From NCBI GenBank assembly GCA_028293565.1, contig JAQGON010000095.1, positions 1 to 59,155 on the forward strand: a DNA stretch of 59,155 nucleotides, given 5' to 3'. The position numbers and the translations under genes are program-made. A model generated the notes under the pieces. It had not been told where the DNA came from, made no database searches, and saw only the letters and a list, made by a program, of their open reading frames with translations. Below are positions 44,619 through 53,297 of this stretch, one piece after another. The DNA is from Verrucomicrobiota bacterium (GTDB lineage Bacteria > Verrucomicrobiota > Verrucomicrobiia > Opitutales > Opitutaceae). Position 1 is the stretch's first letter; every line of letters begins with the position of its first letter.

Positions 44619-47000
44619 TCAAAATCCCTGGGTCGAAGGCGCGGACGGCGTTCCCGTCCGGCTGCTCGTCCGGAGAATCTGCGCGCGCGCAAGGTCGCTG
44701 GCCGGCATGAGCTCCGTCACGAGGTACACGGGAGAGTCGCCGAGCGCCACCATGTGACCGTTGCCGCCCTCCTGGAGTTTCGTGCCGACAATCGAGTAGG
44801 CGTCGACGTCGCGCGGAATCTTCAGCATCCACCGGTGATCGCGCGGTCGGCCGGCGGGCGCCCAGGCGGCCAGAACGGCTTTGTTTCCGGCCTGGAAAGC
44901 GTAGCCGTAAACAGAGTCGGTCGGAAAACCATCCAGGGAGGCCGGCTTGCTGAGCGGAGCGGCGTACTTGAAATCCGGGCCCAGGAGGTTGGCGAGATAG
45001 GCGAGCGCCGGATAGAATTTCTGCGGCGTGCCGCCGGGCCCGAGCAGCGGATTGCCGAGATCGCGCATGCCGTCGTTCACTTCGCCGGAGCTGCCCTGGT
45101 GATAGAAGATTTTTTCCACCCCGTGCGAGAGCATGATGATCGCGTGGCGCACGGAATGGTCGGCGGCCACCTTTTCATTCTCCATGGGATAGGGAAAACT
45201 GGGGTCGACCCACGGCTTCCGCGGTTTGTCGTCTTCCGCGTAGTAGCCGGCTTCCGTGACCCAGATTGGCTTCCGTCCCGCCGGGGACGCGTCCATGAGC
45301 GCGGCCAACTCTTCCATCTGCGGGATGAAATATTCCGGCGCGTCCTCAAAGAACCCGTACGGATGGATGTTGAGGATATCGATCAGGCCCAGGCCGCCGT
45401 CGCGGATGAATTCGGGGGCGCGATGGAGCACCTCGAGCGAGAAACCGCCGACAAGCTGGGCGTGGGGATCCGCTTCCCGGATCGTTTTCGAGGCGAGCTT
45501 GAGCAGCTTGAGATAGTCCTGCGCGTTGTACGTGAAGCCAGGCACGCCTCGATACGGCGCGGGCAGTGCGGTGCTCGTGGTGGGTTCGTTGAGGAATTCC
45601 CACGTCCCGATGCGCCCGCGGTAGCGGCTGATCGTGTTCTGGAGGTAGCGGGTGAGATCCGCCGGATCCCTGGGTGCGGCTGCGAGCCACACCCATTCCG
45701 CCGGGGCGCGCCACGCCGTTGGGACGATGTGAATGTCCGGCGGCATCGAACTCGCCCACTTCGCGGAAGCGAACGCGGGGAGCAGCGCGAGGACTTTCCA
45801 ACCGGCTTGCTCCAGGCGTCCAACCTGGCGATCCGCTTCCTCCCAGCGGAAAGCACCGGGCTTGGGCTGCACTTCCTGCCAGTCGAGCGACCATTCCCGG
45901 GCCCAGAAAATTCCCGCCCTCCGGAACTGTCTCAGCAGGTCCGGATTCGTCGGCGCGTGGTTCAGCCCGAAAAGTGTCCGGGGAGATTGGTACTCCTGGA
46001 CCACGGCCATCGGAAACGAGCTTTCGTGATGCAGCTCTCCCGCCGTGGCGACGGCGGTGACCCGATAGTAGCCGGTGCCCGGCACCGTCACGGGAATTTC
46101 CTCGCAAACGCTCCGGCCCGGGGGCGCGTGGATCACATACCGCTGCTCGGGAAGCCCGGCGTCGAAATAATCGGTGAGCGACACCGCCACCGCAATATCC
46201 GCCGGCTTGCCCGACCGGTTGACCGCCGCGACGCGCAGGGTCACCGGCGCGCCGGCGGAAAAGACGTTGCCGAAACGGCCGGAATCGACCGACGCTTCGA
46301 GCGGGGCGCGCGGAGCGTAGTCTGACGGCTGCGAGCCCGGTTCGAATTGCACCGCGTCGATCCAGACGCGGGCCTTGGCGTCGGGGTGTCCGCGCAAATC
46401 AGGACCGACTCCGACACAAACGCTCACGGACGTGGCCTTGAAGGTGAAGCTGTACCGCTCCCATTTATCGGTGAGGGTCACCGCCTTTTCCGAATTCGCC
46501 GGCGTGGGATCCGGCGCGGGGTCGCCGCCGAATCGCATGACCAGCCGGGCAGGGACGCCGGCGCGGTCCGCCTTCAAATAAGCAGAGAGGGTGTAAGTCT
46601 CCCCCGGCGTGACCGTGATCCACCCGAGGTTTACCGCGAGCGGCGCGAGTTGCACGACGGTCGTCGCGGGCCAGCAGTCGTAATAGGTCACCGGTGTCCT
46701 GCCGGGCCCGAGCACGACTTCGAGACTTTGCCCGCCTTCGAATTTTTCCGCGGCGGTGACCGTGCCGAAGAGCGACGACAGGTCGCCGCTCCAGCCGGTG
46801 GATTCTCCCAGGCTGGACCAGCCCGCGCCGCCGAGCTCGAAGCCGCTGTTGGGGACCAGATTTCTGGCGTCGGTCGGCGGAAGCCGGGGCTGCCAGCGCG
46901 CCGCGACCGGAGGCGGCGGATCCGAAAGCGCAGCCGAACAGGACCAGAGGCACGCGAGCGCGAAGGCCGCGACCCGGCGCATCGAGCGTTTTGGTTTCAT
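44619..47000 (-). CDS. Secreted clan GH-A glycosidase with carbohydrate-binding domain (copy 2)
   Basis: A 793-residue protein with a signal peptide (RRVAAFALACLWSCSAALS). An N-terminal CBM4/9-like domain begins NLVPNSGFELG, then comes a sandwich linker and a TIM barrel (FGLNHAPTNPDLLRQFRRAGIFWAREW). E472 (WEFLNEPTT) is the acid/base and E583 (IWVTEAGYY) the nucleophile. The architecture and motifs follow the enzyme at 37090-39888, but it lacks the extra first binding domain. It lies 49 bp after the GH2 gene and forms an operon with it. The substrate is probably a plant- or algal-type heteropolysaccharide. Confidence 0.85.
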   Translation of the reverse strand: MKPKRSMRRVAAFALACLWSCSAALSDPPPPVAARWQPRLPPTDARNLVPNSGFELGGAGWSSLGESTGWSGDLSSLFGTVTAAEKFEGGQSLEVVLGPGRTPVTYYDCWPATTVVQLAPLAVNLGWITVTPGETYTLSAYLKADRAGVPARLVMRFGGDPAPDPTPANSEKAVTLTDKWERYSFTFKATSVSVCVGVGPDLRGHPDAKARVWIDAVQFEPGSQPSDYAPRAPLEASVDSGRFGNVFSAGAPVTLRVAAVNRSGKPADIAVAVSLTDYFDAGLPEQRYVIHAPPGRSVCEEIPVTVPGTGYYRVTAVATAGELHHESSFPMAVVQEYQSPRTLFGLNHAPTNPDLLRQFRRAGIFWAREWSLDWQEVQPKPGAFRWEEADRQVGRLEQAGWKVLALLPAFASAKWASSMPPDIHIVPTAWRAPAEWVWLAAAPRDPADLTRYLQNTISRYRGRIGTWEFLNEPTTSTALPAPYRGVPGFTYNAQDYLKLLKLASKTIREADPHAQLVGGFSLEVLHRAPEFIRDGGLGLIDILNIHPYGFFEDAPEYFIPQMEELAALMDASPAGRKPIWVTEAGYYAEDDKPRKPWVDPSFPYPMENEKVAADHSVRHAIIMLSHGVEKIFYHQGSSGEVNDGMRDLGNPLLGPGGTPQKFYPALAYLANLLGPDFKYAAPLSKPASLDGFPTDSVYGYAFQAGNKAVLAAWAPAGRPRDHRWMLKIPRDVDAYSIVGTKLQEGGNGHMVALGDSPVYLVTELMPASDLARAQILRTSSRTGTPSAPSTQGF

Positions 47001-47049
47001 GACGCGCACGGTGCGAGCGGGGCCGGGAGATTCGCGGGTCGGGGGAAAA

Positions 47050-50000
47050 TCAACGCGCTGCGCGCTCCACGACCGCGCCATCCAGGACATCGGCGTAGGT
47101 GTTGAGGGAGAACCAGCGGGCGTTGTCGTGGCCCATCGAATACACGCGGATCCTTGCCGGCTGCCCCGCGACGATGGCGTCGCCCGGAACGGAAAGATAG
47201 AACAAGCCGGTCGCCTCCGGCCACGAGGACTGGCTGATCACCGGAACGAAACTGAGCACAAACCGTCCGTCGGCGCTCTGCCACGTCGACTGCTTGTTGG
47301 TGGAGTCGAAGTCGAGGATCTTGGCCCCGTTCACGCACAGGCCGAAGCCCATGTTGCTGGCCGTGGATTCCTTGAAGGCGGTGCCGCCGGCAAAGACAAA
47401 CGTGGTGCGACCGGGCGATTTTACCGGCGCAGTTTCCCAGACGATTTCGTGCAACGGTTCCTCCTGGCGGATCCGCAGGCACAGGCTGTTCGTCTCGCGG
47501 TAGCTGAGTCCGCGAGCCGTTTCGCCGACGTGCTTGAGCGTCTTCGCGTAGCCCGAGACCAGCGGGCCCTTCGTGAACGGCGATTTCGCGACGGCCGCGC
47601 GCAGGGTCTCGAAGGGAATTTCGCGGGCCGGATGGGGCAGCGTTTGGGCGCGGGCCAGCAGCTGCGCAAGCAGCCACCGACCCTCCGGGCCGCCGTGACG
47701 CAGCGCAGCGTCGAAGTTCAGTCCGCTCACGATCCACGAGCCCTGGCCGACCGCGGTTTCGAACAGCAGCGATTTGTTGCGCCACACGTAGTCGAAATCG
47801 AGTTCGCGCGTGAACGGCGTCGGGGCGCTGTGGACGTTGAGGGCGCGGATCAGGACGTCGGGCTGCGCGGTCAGGTCATCGAGAATCACAGTCTGCGCGC
47901 CCTGCAGCAGTCGAAACCATCCTGCGTCGCACCAGCCGTCGGGGGCCATGGCCTTCGTCACGGGCGAATCGTAGACCACCGTGCCCGCATTGCTGTCACC
48001 GGGAAACACACCGAGCCACCAAGCCGTTTTGAACGTCGTCACGTCGACGGGAAAAACATCGGTCGGCGAGAGCAGCACGACGCTGCTGCCCCGGCCGGTG
48101 ACGCGCAGCAGCCGTTCGTCGGGCTGGCGCGCCACGTAGACGGCCGGCGAGGGAAGGTCGCCCTCCGCCGGAATCGGCTTCGGCTCGAAGGCGGCGAGTG
48201 CAACGAGGAGATCGTCGCTCGCGTAGAGTGGATGGCGTTGCTCCAGTGCGGGAGGCTTCGCGGGATAGACCCATGCGTCCCACTGGTTCGTGAATTGTCG
48301 CCCGTCGGCCTTCAACTCGACCTTGACCAGGATTTTTTCCGGACCCGAGGGATCGGGCAGGTTGAACTCGATTCCCCCGAGCGCCGCGACTTCGCCCTGC
48401 GCCACGGCGGCGACCGCCAGGTGGTCGTGATGGAGAACATCGGAGCCACGCAGCACCTGCCAGGTGAGCTCCGCATTCTTGAACGCGGCCGGCGAATAAT
48501 TGGAAACCGAAAGCCGCAGGCGCGCCCGGTCGTTTCCGCGATAGTTTAGCTCCAGGCCGTCCTGCAGCAGCACGACGGGGCCGTTGATCTGCCGCACCTG
48601 TTCGGGCGTGATTGAATTCGGCCGGCGGTGCACGTCGAGCAGGCCGTTGGACCCGGGATACCAAGGCTGCAGGAGCCACCAGTGGTAGCCGGAGATCTTC
48701 GGGTTCTTGCGCAGCGCCTCGAGGTTCACCTTGTGGCAAAGGTAGTAAAGTTTCTCGGACTGCAGGGACCAGTTCGCAGTTTCGTCCAACAGCCCCTGCT
48801 TCGCGATCTTGTCGCGGGCGATGGTCAGCCAAAACGGCTTCACCGTCGTCCGGTCGTAGAGCGGGATCGAATCGAGGCGGGGGAAGCTGACGAAATTCCC
48901 TTCCTCGTGCGTGATGATGGGCTTGAGCGGATTTCCCGTCTTGAATTTCCCGGGGTTTTCCAGCGGAGACGTCAGGATGTCGAACATCACCGTATAGAAG
49001 TCCATCGTGGCGCGATCGGCGGTGCCGTCGACGAAGCCGGCGGGGAAAACTCCGTCGGTGTCGATGACCGGCCGGGTCGGATCGAGTTTCTTCGCGGTGT
49101 TGTAGAGTTCGGGGGCGAGGTCGACGCCCGCCCACAGCTCGTTGCCGATGCACCAGTCGAAGATCGATGGATGATTCCGGTAGCGCGTGATGGCGCCGGC
49201 CCATTCCTGCCGGTAGAGGTCGCGGGCCTTGCCCTTTGCGCGGTTGTAATAGCGCAGATAGGCGATCGGCAGCTCGGGCGAGACGAACATGCCGATTTCA
49301 TCGCAGGCCTCGTAGTACTCGGGCGGCAGGAAGTGACTGTGATGCCGGACGTAATTGAAACCGTAGCTTTTCGCGACCTTCAGCCGGTCGATGTAGAACT
49401 GTTTGTCGGACGGAGGCGCGATCGTGTCCGGGTAAACCGCGTCGTCGCCGTAGCCGTTCAGGTAATATTTCCTTCCGTTGACGTAGAAATCCGCACCGCG
49501 CACCTCGATGCTGCGCATGCCGAATCGCGACTCCACCGCGTCCAAGGCCTGATCGCCGCGAAGGAGCGTCAATCGGGCGCGATGGAGCAGCGGCGTTTCC
49601 GGCGTCCAGCGCGCCGCATCGGGCAGGTCCGCCGCAATCTCGACGCCGCTGTCGCCCGACGCCTGGGCCAGCGGCAGCGTGCGCTCGGCGGCCTTTCGCC
49701 CGTCCGGGCCGAATACTTCCAGGCGCACGGTGTCGGCTCCCGCCGCGACGCCGGCGATGCGCGCCGTGACCAGGCACCGTGCCGAATCCAGCTGCGGCCG
49801 CACGAACATTTCATCGAGCCACGTCGCGCTGCGGCGATCCAAATCGACGTGGCCCCAGATTCCACCCCAGAACGTGAACAGGTGGTCGGGAATATCGATG
49901 CACCCCATCAGCGGATCCACGTCGATCTGCTGCTGCGAATTGACCTGCAGCGTCACGTTGGCCGGCTGGCCCGGTTTCACGAACGGCGTCACATCGAACT

Positions 50001-50409
50001 CGAAACACGAAACATATCCCAGGTGGTACCCGACTTCGCGCTCGTTCACCCACACGCGCACTGCGCGATAGACGCCGCCAAAGCGGAGGAAGAAACGCTG
50101 GTCGCCCGTCGCCTCCGGCACGTTGACGGTCCGCTTGTACCAGCCCTTGCCGATGAAGTTGTGCCGCATCTTGGCCGTTTCCTCGCCGTAGCCCTGGGCC
50201 TCCCACGCGCCGGGAACCGTGATCGAGCCCGCCAGTTTCTTGCCCGCCGCGTACCACTGTTCCTTTTCGCCCACGTTTTCGGGGTCGAGCTGGAACGACC
50301 ACGCTCCATCCAGCGGGACCGTGGCACGCACGGTGTCCGGGGCTGCGAAGCTGGCGGAGGAGAGCAGCAGGGGGATGAACAGAAACAGGAATTTCCTGGG
50401 CGAAATCAT
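47050..50409 (-). CDS. Secreted glycoside hydrolase family 2 enzyme
   Basis: A 1119-residue protein with a signal peptide (FLFLFIPLLLSSASFAA). The GH2 N-terminal sugar-binding domain (VPLDGAWSFQLD, GKGWYKRTV, FLRFGGVYRAVRVWVN) and immunoglobulin-like domain precede the TIM barrel (MRSIEVRGADFYVNGRKYYLNG, YVRHHSHFLPPEYYEACDEIGMF). E424 (CIGNELW) is the acid/base; E502 or E503 (ITHEEGNF) is the likely nucleophile. The last 500 residues are beta-rich accessory domains. It could be a beta-galactosidase, beta-glucuronidase or beta-mannosidase type. It is the first gene of the operon with the second GH-A enzyme and has regulatory element B upstream. Confidence 0.87.
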   Translation of the reverse strand: MISPRKFLFLFIPLLLSSASFAAPDTVRATVPLDGAWSFQLDPENVGEKEQWYAAGKKLAGSITVPGAWEAQGYGEETAKMRHNFIGKGWYKRTVNVPEATGDQRFFLRFGGVYRAVRVWVNEREVGYHLGYVSCFEFDVTPFVKPGQPANVTLQVNSQQQIDVDPLMGCIDIPDHLFTFWGGIWGHVDLDRRSATWLDEMFVRPQLDSARCLVTARIAGVAAGADTVRLEVFGPDGRKAAERTLPLAQASGDSGVEIAADLPDAARWTPETPLLHRARLTLLRGDQALDAVESRFGMRSIEVRGADFYVNGRKYYLNGYGDDAVYPDTIAPPSDKQFYIDRLKVAKSYGFNYVRHHSHFLPPEYYEACDEIGMFVSPELPIAYLRYYNRAKGKARDLYRQEWAGAITRYRNHPSIFDWCIGNELWAGVDLAPELYNTAKKLDPTRPVIDTDGVFPAGFVDGTADRATMDFYTVMFDILTSPLENPGKFKTGNPLKPIITHEEGNFVSFPRLDSIPLYDRTTVKPFWLTIARDKIAKQGLLDETANWSLQSEKLYYLCHKVNLEALRKNPKISGYHWWLLQPWYPGSNGLLDVHRRPNSITPEQVRQINGPVVLLQDGLELNYRGNDRARLRLSVSNYSPAAFKNAELTWQVLRGSDVLHHDHLAVAAVAQGEVAALGGIEFNLPDPSGPEKILVKVELKADGRQFTNQWDAWVYPAKPPALEQRHPLYASDDLLVALAAFEPKPIPAEGDLPSPAVYVARQPDERLLRVTGRGSSVVLLSPTDVFPVDVTTFKTAWWLGVFPGDSNAGTVVYDSPVTKAMAPDGWCDAGWFRLLQGAQTVILDDLTAQPDVLIRALNVHSAPTPFTRELDFDYVWRNKSLLFETAVGQGSWIVSGLNFDAALRHGGPEGRWLLAQLLARAQTLPHPAREIPFETLRAAVAKSPFTKGPLVSGYAKTLKHVGETARGLSYRETNSLCLRIRQEEPLHEIVWETAPVKSPGRTTFVFAGGTAFKESTASNMGFGLCVNGAKILDFDSTNKQSTWQSADGRFVLSFVPVISQSSWPEATGLFYLSVPGDAIVAGQPARIRVYSMGHDNARWFSLNTYADVLDGAVVERAAR

Positions 50410-50481
50410 GAGGTAATTCTCCGGTCGGGGTTGGTGCACGATCCCGCTTCGGGATCCGGGGGGACAAGGCTCTGACCCGCG

Positions 50482-50539
50482 AGTATGCACGGCGGGAAGC
50501 CGGCGGGCTACGCCTATGAACTCAAAGAGTGACATTATT
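50482..50539 (-). promoter_or_regulatory. Regulatory element B with -10 box, upstream of the GH2 operon
   Basis: The element at 50506-50539, read toward the GH2 gene, is AATAATGTCACTC, TTTGAGTTC, ATAGGCGTAGCC. It differs from copy A at only a few positions. The -10 box CATACT (50482-50487) lies 18 bp after it, as in copy A, while the 18 bp between them are not conserved. The predicted 5' leader is about 66 bp. This strongly suggests that A and B bind the same protein. Confidence 0.7.
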
Positions 50540-50635
50540 CTCTCAGGCGCCCGGCGAAGGAATGCGGCGAGGGCGCGAAACCCCGCCGCAAAATAAAACC
50601 GAGGGCGGCCCGGCGTCCGGCTGACGGGAGGAGTT

Positions 50636-51772
50636 TCATGGTTGGAGCAGTCGGGCGCCGCCGGTGTATTTTTTTAACGCGTCGGCGTCGAGGGTGATAC
50701 CGAGGCCCGGTTTTGTCGGGATGGCGAGCATGCCGTCGGCGTCGAGTTTCCACCCGCCGACGGTGATTTCGTCGATGAAGGGCGAACCCGTGAGATACTC
50801 GACGAGGTCGGTGCCGGGAAAAGCCGAGGCGAGATGGAGGTCCGCCGCCAGGCCGACGGTGGTATTCCATCCATGGGGAATGAAACGAACGCCGAATTCC
50901 TGCGCCATCCAGGCGATCCGGCGCTCTTCGCTGAGTCCGCCGACTTTCGTGACATCCGGCTGGACGATGTCGAATGCGCGGGCTTGAAACCAGGGCAGGA
51001 AGGCCTGCCGGCGGGTCAACACCTCACCTCCCGCAATCGGCACCGGCGAGTGCTCCCGCAACGCCGCAAAATCCGCCAGGGCGTCCGGGTTCAAGGGTTC
51101 CTCGAACCACTCCACGTCGTATTCGGCCAGCATTTTCGCGGTGTTGAGCGCCCACTTGTAGCCATTCCCCCAATGGGCATCGCTCCCGCCGGCATCGACC
51201 ATGAGGCGGTGGCCGGGACCGATCGCCTCGCGCGCCGCCGCGACCATGGCGCGGTCATTCGCGGCATTGCGGCGACCAAAGGGTCCCCAACCAATCTTGA
51301 AGGCGCGAAATCCCCGGGCTTTCACCTGCAGCAGGTGATCGCGCAGTTTGGCCGGCTCATCCATGAGCAACGAGGCGTAAGGCTGCACGCGCTCGCGGTA
51401 ACATCCGCCCAGCAGGCGTCCCACCGGCTGGCCGGTGGCCTGCCCGAGGATGTCCCACATCGCGAGGTCGACGCCGCTGATCGCGTGGGTGATCGATCCG
51501 CCGCGCCCCAGCCAAAACGTGTTCTGGTGCAGCTTTTCGCTCACGCGTTCCGGCTCGAGCGGATTTTCGCCCCGATAGAGCGGCTCGAGGACGGCGAGCG
51601 CCGCGCGGACCAGAGCGTCATTGGTGAACGCGCTCCCGATGCCGACCAGCCCTTCGTCGGTGTGCACGGCCACCAGGGTGTGCACGCAATCGTCCGGTCG
51701 AAGCTCATTGCTCCAGCCGCCTTCAGGGGTGGCGCCGCGCAGGCCGGCACAGCGAATTTCACGAATCTTCAT
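50636..51772 (-). CDS. Enolase-superfamily sugar-acid dehydratase (mandelate racemase subgroup)
   Basis: A 378-residue protein. The metal ligands are D193 (MVDAGGSDA), E224 (WFEEPLNP) and E250 (AGGEVLTR). D273 (QPDVTKVGG) and H300 (FIPHGWN) form the His-Asp dyad of the mandelate racemase subgroup. K159 is in FKIGWGPFG, where the second lysine of a KxK motif is absent. Members dehydrate sugar acids such as galactonate, rhamnonate, fuconate or gluconate to 2-keto-3-deoxy acids. It is the last gene of the XylA-like operon, 14 bp after the M81 gene, so it probably acts after the Gfo/Idh oxidoreductase. Confidence 0.87.
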   Translation of the reverse strand: MKIREIRCAGLRGATPEGGWSNELRPDDCVHTLVAVHTDEGLVGIGSAFTNDALVRAALAVLEPLYRGENPLEPERVSEKLHQNTFWLGRGGSITHAISGVDLAMWDILGQATGQPVGRLLGGCYRERVQPYASLLMDEPAKLRDHLLQVKARGFRAFKIGWGPFGRRNAANDRAMVAAAREAIGPGHRLMVDAGGSDAHWGNGYKWALNTAKMLAEYDVEWFEEPLNPDALADFAALREHSPVPIAGGEVLTRRQAFLPWFQARAFDIVQPDVTKVGGLSEERRIAWMAQEFGVRFIPHGWNTTVGLAADLHLASAFPGTDLVEYLTGSPFIDEITVGGWKLDADGMLAIPTKPGLGITLDADALKKYTGGARLLQP

Positions 51773-51786
51773 GGGGTGGGCAGGGG

Positions 51787-53292
51787 TTAAGCAGGAGGGT
51801 GACGGCGGAAAAGCCGGGCGCGCGGCGTGAAGGGCACGCGGTCATCGAGCGGAAAAATCGGACGCGGGCACCGCGTGTGCCCGAGCCGCCGGAGATTGGC
51901 GCTCGTGGATCCGGGCGCATCGACGTTGATCATCCGCGCGCACCAGTCGGCGTACATGTGATGCTCACAGTGCGGGGACTTGATGACGACGGTGTCGAAG
52001 TGCCGCGGATTCTGTCCATGAGCATGAAAGAGCGCGCGGTCGTAGAGGCTCACCGCCCGACTGGTCGCGACGATCACGAAATTTCCGCTCTCGAGCACGG
52101 CGGTCGGGCCCGAGCGCCATTCCTCGCCAAAGGATTCGCTCCGGAAGCGGCCGTCGGAGAGCAACCGCACCTGTGCCGTGATGGCGAGCGGCGGGAAACG
52201 GTCCGGGTCGAGTGTCCCGCCGAGGGTCGTGCTGATCGTGGCGCCCACTCCGGCCGCGAACGCCTGCCGCACTGCCGGAGCGTCGACAATCGGCAGCAGC
52301 GTTCGTCCGCCGTGACCCGACTCCCTCAGCTGGCGGAGGATCGCGTTGCTGTCGCCGGACGCCCCGGAACTCGTGGCATCGGCGGCGTCGACGAGACCGG
52401 ACGTGCCGCGGGAAGTGCCGGCGGCGAGCCGCGCCATTTCCTCGAGGCTCACCAGCGGCACCTGCATTTTCCCGTGGTTGGCCCAGAAACCTTCGGCAAT
52501 GCGAAGGGCCTCGCGCTCGGCGAGAGCCGGGTCGTTGTCCGTCACGACGAAGCTGTACGTCTGAAGTTCGGGAACGTCGGTGAACGGGTTTCCGATGAAC
52601 AGCCCCGCGGAGAGGCCGCGGGGCGCAGACTCGGCGGCCTGCGCCGCGCGGATCGACTGGCCGAAAAGCCCGGTGGCGGTGATCAGCTCGTCACCGCGGA
52701 CGAGCGCCGGGATGGCGACCTTCGCCGTCACGGGTCGCACGCCTCCCTCCACCAGGCGCAGCAGGAGCCGCGCGGCCCGCTGTCCGGTCTCGAAAAAATC
52801 GACGTGGGGATACGTGTGGTACGCCACGATTGCGTCGCTGTGTTCCAGCATCCGATCGGTGGGAATGCCGTGAAGGTCGAGGGACAGGACGAGCGGCACT
52901 TCCTCCCCGACGATTTTCCGCGCCTCCCTCAGCAGGTAGCCTTCGGGATCCAGTTCCTGTTCGCTGGCCATCGCCCCGTGCATGCAGAAATAAATTCCGT
53001 CCGCCTTCGGCGCGGCGCGCAGGGCCCCGAGAAATTCGCGGGCGATATGCTCCCAGGCGCCTTGGCCGAGGGTTCCTCCGGAGGTGAGCAGGAACGCGCT
53101 GTACGTCGGCACCGCTTCGACGCCGGGCGTGGCGTCGAACACCGAGAGCGCGCCCCCGACCTCGTGCCGAACCGAGCGATGATACCGCAGCATTTCCTGG
53201 CCCTGCCGGAGGCCAAAGTCATCGAGGCCGCTGCGGTTTGGATTGAAGGTCGAGACCTCCTGCTTGCATTCGGCGATGAGGATCCGGCGCAT
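51787..53292 (-). CDS. M81 family metallopeptidase-like protein (MlrC type)
   Basis: A 501-residue protein starting MRRILIAECKQEVSTFNP, the usual M81 N-terminus. The Zn-ligand pattern is D and H in LSLDLHGIPTDRM and H in VAYHTYPHVDFFETG. The C-terminal MlrC_C part has VIKSPHCEHHMYADWCARMINVDAPGSTSANLRRL. MlrC cleaves linearised microcystin products, but most family members occur in unrelated catabolic operons and their substrate is unknown. Here the gene lies 5 bp after an MFS permease and 14 bp before a dehydratase, so it probably hydrolyses an amide or lactone-like bond of the same compound. Confidence 0.85.
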   Translation of the reverse strand: MRRILIAECKQEVSTFNPNRSGLDDFGLRQGQEMLRYHRSVRHEVGGALSVFDATPGVEAVPTYSAFLLTSGGTLGQGAWEHIAREFLGALRAAPKADGIYFCMHGAMASEQELDPEGYLLREARKIVGEEVPLVLSLDLHGIPTDRMLEHSDAIVAYHTYPHVDFFETGQRAARLLLRLVEGGVRPVTAKVAIPALVRGDELITATGLFGQSIRAAQAAESAPRGLSAGLFIGNPFTDVPELQTYSFVVTDNDPALAEREALRIAEGFWANHGKMQVPLVSLEEMARLAAGTSRGTSGLVDAADATSSGASGDSNAILRQLRESGHGGRTLLPIVDAPAVRQAFAAGVGATISTTLGGTLDPDRFPPLAITAQVRLLSDGRFRSESFGEEWRSGPTAVLESGNFVIVATSRAVSLYDRALFHAHGQNPRHFDTVVIKSPHCEHHMYADWCARMINVDAPGSTSANLRRLGHTRCPRPIFPLDDRVPFTPRARLFRRHPPA

Positions 53293-53297
53293 GGCGT

